Shown in pieces: positions 26,353-35,217 of a stretch of DNA of 64,000 nucleotides. The notes under the pieces are model-generated. The model made no database searches. It saw nothing but the letters and a program-made list of their open reading frames with translations, and was not told the DNA's origin. Position 1 is the stretch's first letter; every line of letters starts with the position of its first letter. The position numbers were made by a program, and so were the translations under genes. Source of the stretch: Thermodesulfobacteriota bacterium (lineage in GTDB: Bacteria; Desulfobacterota; WTBG01; CAIYCZ01; CAIRTM01). Location: contig JANQFE010000049.1 of NCBI GenBank assembly GCA_028278025.1, positions 62,001-126,000 on the forward strand. The letters are read 5' to 3'.

Positions 26353-27708
26353 TCAATCAAAATGTGCCGGAGGTTTACACGCTTCGGTTGTATCGGCAAG
26401 TATCTCGGTCATGGGCTGTGACATCCTGGCCAGCTTCGGCATAAGCTCCGGTCGCTCCTGCTGGATAGTCGGCACCAGGCTCTGCACCAGGGCGCCCATA
26501 TGATTCATTGCTGCATACGGGTTCCAGCATGGCGGGAGCGGTTCTTTAACCAGGCTGCAAATGTAATTAAAATCTTCTGCAGCATCCAGCACATACGGCA
26601 GCGCAAAATTCATTATATAAGCCTCATGCGGGCATTTTTCTATATAGGTTTTTTGCCACCATTGAATATAGTTCGATATGCCCTGTGACGCCGTTCCTAC
26701 CCGGTCTTCTTTCAGTGCTGCCGCAATTGCGCTGCCGGCCTTCCAGCCGCTGATCATTGCCCCGGAATTTTCAAGTTCCTGACACGATCCGGTATCACCG
26801 GCCAGCAGCACACGCTTGCGATAGGGCGCGGCAATCGGTGAAAAAATGTATTGAGCTGAAGCATGCATGTCAAGCAGTTCAGCCTGTGCAAACCACGCGG
26901 CCGTAAAAGGATTTTCCTTCATAAAATAATCGGCAACCTCATCCAGATTTACCCTGGCATCCAGGGCAAGAAATACAACATTTAATTCATCATCATAGGG
27001 CCGCGGGAAAATAAACATGTATCCGGGAGCCACCGGCTTATAGGTTATGCTTGACATCAATATATCCATCGAGGGTGCTTTCACGTTACGCATATACCAG
27101 CCCTTGGAAAGCAGATAACTGTAAAAGGTCCTGTCCCGGTTATATCCCAGTTGCCGTGCAATGCGTGAGTTGGTTCCGTCTGCGGCTATGGCATACAATC
27201 CCTCAAACGACTTATTACTGCCGCTGACCGTTACACCCTCATCGCTGGTCGAGACCTCATCGACATCAATACCGGTAAACACCGCTACCCCTGCTGCAGT
27301 AACTTCCTCAAGCAGGCACCTGAAAAGAATTTCCTTGTCATAGGCCAGCCCCACGGCGCCGTAGTCGCCTTTTTTCCTGGTCTCTTCAGGCAGGCCGAAT
27401 GCCAGGCGGTTACCGTTAGGCGAAAAAATATGCCAGGCATAGCAGTTTTGTGTGGGTCCCTCATAGTTACAGGAAAAGCCGTTATTGAGAAAAACAATTT
27501 TTTTACCTTCTCGATTATATTGGACAAGATCATCAAAATAGTAATCATTCATGGAGACCAGGGTCTGTCCACACATGCGCTCAAGGCTGCTTATCTCGGA
27601 CTTTCTTTCCAATAGAGCAACCTTCATGCCCGCAAGGCCGGCAGCCTTGGCAGCCAGCAGGCCGGCAGGCCCGGCACCCACAATAATTACGTCATACTTA
27701 TTAGTCAT
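26353..27708 (-). CDS. FAD-dependent reductase, geranylgeranyl-reductase family, tandem copy 5
   Basis: 451 residues, with VGAGPAGLLAAKAAGLAG, CGQTLVSMNDYYFDD, AIAADGTNSRIA and YSPI-type (read FSPIAAPYRKRVLLAGDTGS) motifs. Its leader sequence (CTTGAAAGGTTT followed by ATG ACT AAT AA) is nearly the same as that of copy 2 at 32520, so these two came from a duplication that included the 5' untranslated region. Closest relative by motif wording is copy 6. Substrate unknown. Confidence 0.82.
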   Translation of the reverse strand: MTNKYDVIIVGAGPAGLLAAKAAGLAGMKVALLERKSEISSLERMCGQTLVSMNDYYFDDLVQYNREGKKIVFLNNGFSCNYEGPTQNCYAWHIFSPNGNRLAFGLPEETRKKGDYGAVGLAYDKEILFRCLLEEVTAAGVAVFTGIDVDEVSTSDEGVTVSGSNKSFEGLYAIAADGTNSRIARQLGYNRDRTFYSYLLSKGWYMRNVKAPSMDILMSSITYKPVAPGYMFIFPRPYDDELNVVFLALDARVNLDEVADYFMKENPFTAAWFAQAELLDMHASAQYIFSPIAAPYRKRVLLAGDTGSCQELENSGAMISGWKAGSAIAAALKEDRVGTASQGISNYIQWWQKTYIEKCPHEAYIMNFALPYVLDAAEDFNYICSLVKEPLPPCWNPYAAMNHMGALVQSLVPTIQQERPELMPKLARMSQPMTEILADTTEACKPPAHFD

Positions 27709-27753
27709 ATTAGAAACCTTTCAAGGTATACACTTTAATGAAGTGCTTAGAAG

Positions 27754-27782
27754 GCCTAAAGTGAGCTAAAGTGCCTAAAGTT
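27754..27782. repeat. Tandem CTAAAGTG-type units
   Basis: GGCCTAAAGTGAGCTAAAGT followed by GCCTAAAGT, direct copies of the unit that forms the inverted repeat at 19341-19397. It precedes the copy 5 gene. Confidence 0.5.
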
Positions 27783-27914
27783 ATTTATTGACTTCGATTG
27801 TCAATTGTATGTTGTCGGTAGCATCGCAATCAGGCCTTTATCAAATTGTTAAGCATATGAGCTTAATAATTTTTACAGTTTTATCCTTTCACCTTTTAAC
27901 CTGTCTAATATTAA

Positions 27915-29267
27915 TCAATAATTCGGATAGCCGGTTGAGATGAACCCTTTCATCTGGACGTCGATGGGCACCGTTGCAGCAGATTGCAGCTTTGCCAGAA
28001 TATCGGGCCGTTCAGTTTGAATCCTGTCAAGCTTTTGCATTATTGACCCGTTGATACTGTTAAGCAGATTATACGGATTCAGCGAGCAGGGCAGTATCTC
28101 TGTAACAAGCTTATAAAGATAGGTTGCCGCATCCTCGCCGACAAGCCCTGAACTCAAAAGGGTCAGAAAATCTTTATAATCAACCGACTCGGGGAAATGG
28201 TGCTGCCACCATGAGATATATTTTTGAACCCCTGCCCTGTTCGGTTTACCTTCGCGCAGGGCCTCCGATATCGCATGGGCTGCTTTTAAACCGGACATCA
28301 TTGAGCCGGTGCACTCTGCTTCTACCGTCCAGCCTGCATCCCCGACAATAAGCACATTGTCTTTAAACGGTGTGGGAGTCGGTGACCAGATATTGTTGAC
28401 ATGGGCATGCCGCTTAACAACCTTGGCGTGCGTAAACCAACCGGAAAAAGGACTGTCGGTAACCGTCTGATCAAGGATATCTTTATAACTAATCTCCGGA
28501 TGGGAAGGGCCTCCGGCATAAATCCAGTATTCATCCTCTCCGTATGGGCTCCGTCCGACCCAGATCATAACCGGATACTGGGTTGTTTTATGGAAAATGA
28601 TCGGGTAATTAATAGCTTCGGGATGAGGCACCGCAACACCGGTCATATAATAGCCGGCCCCCTGCAGGGTGCCGTAAAATTTTCGCTGCTTATTCAGATC
28701 CAGAATTTTCATAAGGCGGGAGTTAATCCCGTCTGCAGCTATGGTAAAAGTGCTGCGAAAATGCGTACCCTCGGCCGTGATAACCTCATTTACATCCCCT
28801 ACACGTCGCCAGTCTACCACATTCATGCCGGGAAAAATGCTCACCCCGTTTTCCTGAGCATCCTTTAAAAGGGATTCCAGCAGGGCTTGTTTGCTGTAAA
28901 AGACCGAAAGGCGGCCCTTGTGGCCCTTTGCTCTGTTTTGTTCATAATCCCCGAGCTTAATACAATGCTTGCCGTCAGGGGTATACACATGCCAGGCGTA
29001 AAAATTCAGATAGGGGCCGGTATACGGCAGGGAAAAACCGGAAACCGGAAATACCAGCCGTTTCTGCTGCTCATTAAAATACATGCGTTCCCCGAAGTAA
29101 TACTCGTCTTCAATGGCAAACATGGTCTGACAGCTACGCTGGATAGCGGTAACATGTTCTTTGCGCTCCAGCAGGGCAACCTTCAACCCGTTTTCACCGG
29201 CTACTTTGGCAGCCATAAGTCCTCCGGGGCCGCCGCCGACAATAACAACATCATACATATCCGACAT
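27915..29267 (-). CDS. FAD-dependent reductase, geranylgeranyl-reductase family, tandem copy 4
   Basis: 450 residues starting at MSDMYDVVIVGGGPGG, where GAGGAG lies five to six bases upstream. The open frame extends seven codons further to 29288, but without a good site. It has RSCQTMFAIEDEYYFGERMYF in place of the CGQ motif of copies 5 and 6, TIAADGINSR, and WSPTPTPFKDNVLIVGDAGW. A Trp replaces the Ser after GDAG, so the active site may be different. Closest in wording to copies 1 and 2, which share CAQMFLMNMDSFYNE. Confidence 0.82.
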   Translation of the reverse strand: MSDMYDVVIVGGGPGGLMAAKVAGENGLKVALLERKEHVTAIQRSCQTMFAIEDEYYFGERMYFNEQQKRLVFPVSGFSLPYTGPYLNFYAWHVYTPDGKHCIKLGDYEQNRAKGHKGRLSVFYSKQALLESLLKDAQENGVSIFPGMNVVDWRRVGDVNEVITAEGTHFRSTFTIAADGINSRLMKILDLNKQRKFYGTLQGAGYYMTGVAVPHPEAINYPIIFHKTTQYPVMIWVGRSPYGEDEYWIYAGGPSHPEISYKDILDQTVTDSPFSGWFTHAKVVKRHAHVNNIWSPTPTPFKDNVLIVGDAGWTVEAECTGSMMSGLKAAHAISEALREGKPNRAGVQKYISWWQHHFPESVDYKDFLTLLSSGLVGEDAATYLYKLVTEILPCSLNPYNLLNSINGSIMQKLDRIQTERPDILAKLQSAATVPIDVQMKGFISTGYPNY

Positions 29268-29377
29268 ATTCTCTCCTCTCAGAAGCAAGTGCTTTACGTT
29301 ATATTTTATAATAGGCTTATTACATCACCTCGTGCAGCAGGGGCTGTCTGCAAATACCGCACGCTCAACACCATCCT

Positions 29378-30697
29378 CTAAATATTCTTAAACCCCTGCT
29401 TGAGCCTCCTTTCCATATTGGCATCCATGTCCTCCCGCACTTCAATGAGTTTGTCCATAACATCAGGCCGTTCCTCAGATATTCTGGTAAACAGCTCTGA
29501 ATAGGCTTTGCCGATATGGTTCACTACCTTGTAAATATCCATCGTCTGGGGAAACTGCCTGTTCGGCAACCCGGCCAAATAATCAATTTGTTCCGGAGTA
29601 AGATATTCGCTGAAGTCCCTGCCACCCTGTTTCCTGGTCCCATGGGGCTTGAAGTAATGTTCATCATACCATGCAAAATAATCACCCAGACCTTCTTCAC
29701 CGCTTTCCCCCCGCTTAAGTGCCTCGGCTATACACCTGCCGGCCCGGTAGCCGGTACTCAAGGAACCGACATTGCTCATTTCGCGCCGCCAGCAGGCATC
29801 GCCGATCAGCAGTACATTATCCTGAAACGGCTTCTCCAGCGGGCTCATCAGATTAACCACGCAGGCTGTTTTGTGATTAAGCACTTTTGCCCCCCGGTAC
29901 CATTTGGAAAACGTGGGGTCTTCATGAATAAAATAATCAAGCAGTTTCCTTGGTTGTATATCTCTTCTATAGGTTGAAGCGTCCATATGATAACAATTTT
30001 TTTGATAGTGGGGGATCATGGAAAAGATGCCGCGTTGCGTGATCATAAACAGGAACCCCTCCGGGTCGGGGCACTCGGTTCCCTCTATCTCAATTGAGGC
30101 ATCACGGGTTGTGCCGAAAAAATAGCGGTCTTTGTTGAGCTTCAGTACCCGTGCAATGCGGGAATTTATTCCATCAGCAGCAATAACAAATACACCCTCA
30201 AAAGAAGTACCGTCGGCACATTCAACAATGACGCCCGAGGTCTCTTTTTTCACAGAGCACACATTGGTATTGGGAAAAACAGCTACGCCGTGCTTTTCTG
30301 TTTCTTCAAGCAGTATGCGCAGCAGGTGCTCTTTGCTGGTTGCCAGACCGAGTCTGTTTTTTTGAGGCGCTTTACTCAGCTCGGCAAAATTTCCAAACTC
30401 AAGCCGCACCTCTCCCGGCGAGTAGATATGAAAGCCGTATACATTGCGATAGGGTCCATCATAAGCAATGGTAAAACCCTGCTTGGTGAACGTCACCACG
30501 TTTTGCTCATCATCAAAGCGGACGATCTCTCCGAAGGTCGGCTCATTGACATTGAGCACACCACCGCATGAACGGTGGATCTGAGGAATATCTTTTTTAC
30601 GCTCCAGCAAGGCTACCTTAAGCCCCTGCTCTCCTGCAGTGCGGGCCGCCATCAAACCGGCCGGACCGGCCCCGACAATAACGATGTCATACTTCAT
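29378..30697 (-). CDS. FAD-dependent reductase, geranylgeranyl-reductase family, tandem copy 3
   Basis: 439 residues: VGAGPAGLMAARTAGEQG, RSCGGVLNVNEPTFGEIVRF, VIAADGINSRIA, MSPLEKPFQDNVLLIGDACW. The segment CGGVLN differs from all other copies, and the C-terminus is basic (KLIEVREDMDANMERRLKQG). Lies between copy 4 and the second MarR gene. GGAG ribosome site. Confidence 0.82.
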   Translation of the reverse strand: MKYDIVIVGAGPAGLMAARTAGEQGLKVALLERKKDIPQIHRSCGGVLNVNEPTFGEIVRFDDEQNVVTFTKQGFTIAYDGPYRNVYGFHIYSPGEVRLEFGNFAELSKAPQKNRLGLATSKEHLLRILLEETEKHGVAVFPNTNVCSVKKETSGVIVECADGTSFEGVFVIAADGINSRIARVLKLNKDRYFFGTTRDASIEIEGTECPDPEGFLFMITQRGIFSMIPHYQKNCYHMDASTYRRDIQPRKLLDYFIHEDPTFSKWYRGAKVLNHKTACVVNLMSPLEKPFQDNVLLIGDACWRREMSNVGSLSTGYRAGRCIAEALKRGESGEEGLGDYFAWYDEHYFKPHGTRKQGGRDFSEYLTPEQIDYLAGLPNRQFPQTMDIYKVVNHIGKAYSELFTRISEERPDVMDKLIEVREDMDANMERRLKQGFKNI

Positions 30698-30732
30698 GGA
30701 TATGTGCTCCTAATTCATTAGTATAGAATGTT

Positions 30733-31188
30733 TTATTGGGTCATTTCTTTCATAAAGGCCTTTTCAAGGATTTTGCAGACAACCCGCAAGGATTGCAGCA
30801 GCTGCGTTTTATCACTCTGGTCGAGTTCTGCAAAAATGGTTTGGGCAGTTCTGTGCCGCTGGGCCAGCAAATCAGACCGTACTTTTTTACCCTTGGCAGT
30901 AAGCCGCACGATGACCTTACGCCTGTCATGGGTATCCCGGTCCCGTTCAACAATGCCCTCATCCATAAGATTATCCACCATCATAGTCATATTGGGCAGC
31001 TTTACCCCTATGTTGTTTGCCAGCTCTTTCATTGAAAGACAATCGCTGTCCCGGAATGCATATAAGGCCTTTATCTGTGACAGCTTGAGATCGGAGTTGT
31101 GCTGCGGATTGCCGTCAATAATCTTGTCGCGGTATAGACGGCCGAAATCACGCAACAGATTCAAATACTCTATCAACTGTTTTTCCAT
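30733..31188 (-). CDS. MarR-family transcriptional regulator 2
   Basis: 151 residues: helix SQIKALYAFRDSDCLSMKELANNIG, recognition helix VKLPNMTMMVDNLMDEGIV, wing RDRDTHDRRKVIVRLTAKGK. Only about three bases separate its ATG from the stop codon of copy 2, so it is translationally coupled with the preceding reductase. Located in the middle of the cluster, not at its beginning. Similar in architecture but not close in sequence to MarR 1. Confidence 0.88.
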   Translation of the reverse strand: MEKQLIEYLNLLRDFGRLYRDKIIDGNPQHNSDLKLSQIKALYAFRDSDCLSMKELANNIGVKLPNMTMMVDNLMDEGIVERDRDTHDRRKVIVRLTAKGKKVRSDLLAQRHRTAQTIFAELDQSDKTQLLQSLRVVCKILEKAFMKEMTQ

Positions 31189-31191
31189 GGC

Positions 31192-32520
31192 TTATCGGTA
31201 TGCCGGAAACCCGGCCCGTGTTACCGGTTGCATCAATTCTACCGCACTGGCAGGACTGAATGTTTCCAGTTTGGCCGCGAGCTGCGGCATTTCGCTTTGT
31301 ATCTGCTCCATATGGGGCTTGATACCATTCATAATATGCCTGTACAGGTTAAACGGGTTTATGGACCAGAAAAGCTTCTGATCGACAATTCTATGTATAT
31401 AGGTAAGCTCATCCTCGGAAAAAATATTAAAAAATACCGCATAGCATAAAAAGTCCCTGTAATCATGGGTTTGCGCCCAGTTGTGCTGCCACCATGACAG
31501 ATAGTTTGCCACCCCCTCACGGTCGGGCTTACCCCGCTGCAGGGCTTCACAAACGGCATTGGCCGCCCGATGACCCGAAAGCAGTGCACCGGTATTTTCA
31601 GCTTCGGCAAACCAGCAGCTGTCACCCACAAAAACCACGTTATCCTTAAACGGCTCGCGGGCAGGGCTCCAAGCAGTAATGACCGCACAGCGCTTGTGGG
31701 TGACCTCGATTTTTTTAAACCACTTGCTGAAACTGCTTTTGGTAGTAAAAAAATCAAAGCGCTCAGCGCCCTTGATATACAGCCAGTATTCATCATCGCG
31801 GTACACACTCGGCAGCATGCAGAAATGCACCGGACCCAGTCCGTTATGGTCATAGGTATTGCCCATACAAATCATCTCGGAACGCTCAAATGCAACGCCC
31901 GTAACGTAGTAGCTTATTGAGCCGGAAGTAAACAGAAAGGTCCTGTCACGGTTGAGACCCGTCAGCCGTGCCAGTCGGGAATTGAGGCCGTCAGCAGCTA
32001 TGCAGAATGTTCCGACAAGCCGGTCGCCTTCCCGTGTTTTCACCTCTACTCCTTGCGGGGTCTTGTTAACCTGGGTTACATTGCGTTCCAGAAAAAAATC
32101 AACATCTGCTGCCAGGCATTCTTTAAAGAGTCCTCTCAGCAGCGCAGCTTTATCGAACACAACCGCCGCGGTACCCTGCCCGGATGCATTGGCTTCATAG
32201 TTGCCTATCTCGATGCGGTCCTCGGCGTTGGGCGCCATAAAATGACAGGCATAAAATTCCCGGTAGCCGCCTTCATAGTTGACCGAAAAATTATTGACCG
32301 GGAATATCCACTTCTGCTGCTCTTTAGAAAAATACATACGTTCATTATAGAAAGAATCCATATTCATAAGAAACATCTGCGCACAGGCTCGCTGTACTTT
32401 AGCCGGATCGGTCTTGCGCTCAAACAGGGCTACCCGCAACCCGTTCTGGGCGGCTGTCTTGGCGGCCTCCAGCCCGGAAGTACCGCCGCCTACTACTACA
32501 ATGTCATATTTATTAGTCAC
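31192..32520 (-). CDS. FAD-dependent reductase, geranylgeranyl-reductase family, tandem copy 2
   Basis: 442 residues, GTG start with AAAGG upstream: VVGGGTSGLEAAKTAAQNG, RACAQMFLMNMDSFYNERMYF, CIAADGLNSRLARLTGLNRDR, WSPAREPFKDNVVFVGDSCW. Very similar to copy 1: the same CAQMFLMNMDSFYNE, the same HKR/AC..NNWSPAREPFKDN block. Note VGGGTSG in place of the usual VGAGPAG; both copies 1 and 2 share this, so it is a subfamily feature. Closely coupled with MarR 2 downstream. Confidence 0.84.
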   Translation of the reverse strand: MTNKYDIVVVGGGTSGLEAAKTAAQNGLRVALFERKTDPAKVQRACAQMFLMNMDSFYNERMYFSKEQQKWIFPVNNFSVNYEGGYREFYACHFMAPNAEDRIEIGNYEANASGQGTAAVVFDKAALLRGLFKECLAADVDFFLERNVTQVNKTPQGVEVKTREGDRLVGTFCIAADGLNSRLARLTGLNRDRTFLFTSGSISYYVTGVAFERSEMICMGNTYDHNGLGPVHFCMLPSVYRDDEYWLYIKGAERFDFFTTKSSFSKWFKKIEVTHKRCAVITAWSPAREPFKDNVVFVGDSCWFAEAENTGALLSGHRAANAVCEALQRGKPDREGVANYLSWWQHNWAQTHDYRDFLCYAVFFNIFSEDELTYIHRIVDQKLFWSINPFNLYRHIMNGIKPHMEQIQSEMPQLAAKLETFSPASAVELMQPVTRAGFPAYR

Positions 32521-32648
32521 AATACAAACCTTTCAAGACCTGCCCTTGTCTGAAGGGCCTAAAATGCCTACCGTGAACTCACGTGTCTAAAGTCAACCGT
32601 GCTGAGTAACGAGTACCCGGCCACAAAAATCTGTTCACTATTCACACG

Positions 32649-33974
32649 TTACGCATTCGGGAATCCCGTACGCGCCGCCGGTCTGATAAAAGACAGCACT
32701 TTTTCAGGCCGAAACATGGCAATCTTTTTGGCAATACTGGGCCGCTCTTTCCTGATCTGCTCTATATGCGGCTCTAAGCCGTTCATAAGCCGCTCATAAA
32801 GCTTGAACGGATTTAAGGTCCAGGGAAGTTTCGCGGAAACAAGGCCGTGCAGATAGTTGTACTCATCTTCGGTAAACATCCGGTTGAAAAGCGGGTAGCA
32901 GAGAAAGTCACGATAGTCATGAGTATCCGACCAGTTGTGTTTCCACCATCCGATATAGCTCAATACCCCCTCACGGTTCGGCCGGCCGGTCTGCAAAGCT
33001 TCACAGACCGCGCCGGCGGCCCGGTGCCCGGACAGAAGTGCCCCGGAATTCTCAGCTTCAGAAAACCAGCAACTGTCGCCCACAAAGATAACATTGTCCT
33101 TGAAGGGTTCCCTGGCCGGGCTCCAGTTGTTGACGACACATGCGCGTGTATGGGTAATCTCCAACCGGGGGAACCAGTGCTTGAAGTTGCTTTTCTGGGT
33201 AAGAAAGCGGTATTGTTCATCACCCTGGACAAAAAACCAGTATTCATCATCACGGTACACACTGGGAAGCAGGCAGAAAGGAACCGGCCTCACATTTTCC
33301 CGGTCCCAACTTATGCCCAGAAAAATTGCCTCTGAGCGCTCAAACTCAACTCCGGTAACGTAATGGCTGATTGTTTTGCGCGTATTGATAAAAAGCCGCT
33401 CCTTGTTTAATCCTGTTATGCGGGCCAGCCGCGAATTGATACCGTCAGCCGCGATGCAGAAAGTGCCGACAAAACGGTCGCCTTCGCAGGTTGTAACAGT
33501 CACCCCCTGCGTGGTCCTGTCGACATGGATCACATTTCGTTCCAGGAAATAATCCACACCTGCGGCCCGGCCTTCCTCAAAAAGACCATCAAGGAGGACG
33601 CCCTTGTCGAACACTACGGCCGGCACTCCCTTGCCCGAGGCATTCAGCTCATAATCCCCTATTTCTATCCGCCCCTTAGCATCAGGTCCGATAAAATGGC
33701 AGGCATAAAACTCCCGGTAGTCTCCTTTATAATCTATTGAAAAGTTATTGACGGGGAAAACCCATTTGTGCTGCTCTTTGGAAAAATACATCCACTCGTT
33801 GTAAAACGAGTCCATGTTCATCAAAAACATCTGGGCACACGAACGCTGAATCTTGGCCGGATGGGTTTTGCGCTCAAGCAGGGCTACCCGCAGACCGTTC
33901 CGGGCAGCAGTCCTGGCAGCCTCAAGCCCGGAAGTACCGCCACCTACGACAATCACATCATATTTTTTTGCCAT
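32649..33974 (-). CDS. FAD-dependent reductase, geranylgeranyl-reductase family, tandem copy 1
   Basis: 441 residues, first of the tandem array: VVGGGTSGLEAARTAARNG, RSCAQMFLMNMDSFYNEWMYF, CIAADGINSRLARITGLNKER, NWSPAREPFKDNVIFVGDSCW. About as long as copy 2, and clearly its sister. Ribosome site AAGGA. Upstream is the YCF48-like lipoprotein gene (60 bases), so the reductase array appears to continue the transport operon. Confidence 0.84.
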   Translation of the reverse strand: MAKKYDVIVVGGGTSGLEAARTAARNGLRVALLERKTHPAKIQRSCAQMFLMNMDSFYNEWMYFSKEQHKWVFPVNNFSIDYKGDYREFYACHFIGPDAKGRIEIGDYELNASGKGVPAVVFDKGVLLDGLFEEGRAAGVDYFLERNVIHVDRTTQGVTVTTCEGDRFVGTFCIAADGINSRLARITGLNKERLFINTRKTISHYVTGVEFERSEAIFLGISWDRENVRPVPFCLLPSVYRDDEYWFFVQGDEQYRFLTQKSNFKHWFPRLEITHTRACVVNNWSPAREPFKDNVIFVGDSCWFSEAENSGALLSGHRAAGAVCEALQTGRPNREGVLSYIGWWKHNWSDTHDYRDFLCYPLFNRMFTEDEYNYLHGLVSAKLPWTLNPFKLYERLMNGLEPHIEQIRKERPSIAKKIAMFRPEKVLSFIRPAARTGFPNA

Positions 33975-34034
33975 ACAGCTTATCCTTGCTTAAAAAAGTA
34001 TGCATTACATAGCTGTGCTGTTATTTCAAATGTC

Positions 34035-35093
34035 CTAGAAATCAGCCAAACCGAACTCTTCCATATCGTATCTGAATCCTGAAACCATATCCCAGGTCGT
34101 ACCGCCGTCTGCTGTTCGGGCAATGGTTCCACGTGCTCCTACAATCAGTCCATGGCTGTCATCAATAAAGGAGACCTCCCGCAGCCAGAACTTTGTCTTA
34201 AGAGTCTTTTCCTGAAAGGTCCAGGTCTGCCCGCCGTCACTGCTCATCAGATAGGTGCCTTTATTGCCGACCGCCCACCCCTTGTTGCCCCGCATCAAAA
34301 TAGAATAGAGCGGCTTATCGGTATTGGATACGACTTTTTTCCAGGTCACACCTCCATCCGTGGTAGTGATAATGACGCCGTCCATACCGGCAATCCAACC
34401 CGTATCTTTATTCAGAAAATATGTTCCATATAATGCCGGCAGAGGTCTTTCCCATTCAGTCTCACTGACCACAGGCACAATATCCTGGCAGTGCTGGGGC
34501 TGCCAGGTTGCCCCGCCGTCGGTGCTGTGAAGGATGGTCCCGAACTCTCCCACGACCCAGCCTGTTTGCCTGTCGGCAAAAAAGACATCATTATACAGCG
34601 TGTCCTGCTCCTCCATCTGCGCTGACCACGTTTTACCGCCGTCGGAAGTATGAATAAGGGTGCCGAATTCACCCACAGCCCACCCGTACTGTTCATCAAG
34701 AAAGAAAAGATCAAGCAGGTCGTTCTCGATCCCGCTCTCCTGCCGGTGCCAGGTTGCTCCACCATCAGCGGTGTGAATGATGGTGCCTTTAACACCGGCC
34801 GCCCAGCCTTCCTGCTGGTTGACAAAGACAATGCAGCCCAGCAGCACATCTTTAATGCCGCTGTCCTGAAGCTGCCAGGTGCGACCGCCGTCGGAGCTGA
34901 AACAGATGGTGCCGTAGTTTCCGCTTACCCACATATGCTCCTTATCAACATATGCTATGCTGTGCAGGCTCTCCGTGGTTACAAAATTAAATTCCGGCAT
35001 TTTTATTTTGGAACGGTCGAACTTTTTGCAACCACCCAACGGGAACAGGAGTATCAATAGAACAACTACGGCTCTTAGTATTCTTTTATACAT
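34035..35093 (-). CDS. YCF48/BNR-repeat lipoprotein
   Basis: 352 residues from the ATG at 35093, where a lipoprotein signal ends in LLILLFPLGGC. A longer frame reaches 35156. The mature part has about seven repeats, each with DGG(R/A/K/V)TW and a WAVG or WVVGE-type strand, forming a beta propeller of the photosystem-II-assembly (YCF48/Hcf136) type. In bacteria such genes often accompany DUF1302, DUF1329 and RND genes in hydrocarbon, terpene or steroid-related clusters. Role is probably in envelope assembly or substrate handling. Confidence 0.85.
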   Translation of the reverse strand: MYKRILRAVVVLLILLFPLGGCKKFDRSKIKMPEFNFVTTESLHSIAYVDKEHMWVSGNYGTICFSSDGGRTWQLQDSGIKDVLLGCIVFVNQQEGWAAGVKGTIIHTADGGATWHRQESGIENDLLDLFFLDEQYGWAVGEFGTLIHTSDGGKTWSAQMEEQDTLYNDVFFADRQTGWVVGEFGTILHSTDGGATWQPQHCQDIVPVVSETEWERPLPALYGTYFLNKDTGWIAGMDGVIITTTDGGVTWKKVVSNTDKPLYSILMRGNKGWAVGNKGTYLMSSDGGQTWTFQEKTLKTKFWLREVSFIDDSHGLIVGARGTIARTADGGTTWDMVSGFRYDMEEFGLADF

Positions 35094-35172
35094 AACAATG
35101 CTCACTATTTGTTGGTCGTAATTGGTGTTTTGTATTCGGTTTTTAATATCCGGCAACCGGTTTTCTCAGCAC

Positions 35173-35216
35173 TCATTGCTCATCACTTATTACTCATCAC
35201 TCATTACTCATCACTG
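35173..35216. repeat. Short tandem heptamers ACTCATY
   Basis: CATCACTTATTACTCATCAC, then TCATTACTCATCACT: degenerate copies of TACTCAT/CACTCAT in a row, just after the DUF1329 stop. The same simple pattern recurs around 52158. Same kind of 7-base slippage-prone repeat as at 18389 and 19341. Confidence 0.45.
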
Positions 35217-35217
35217 T

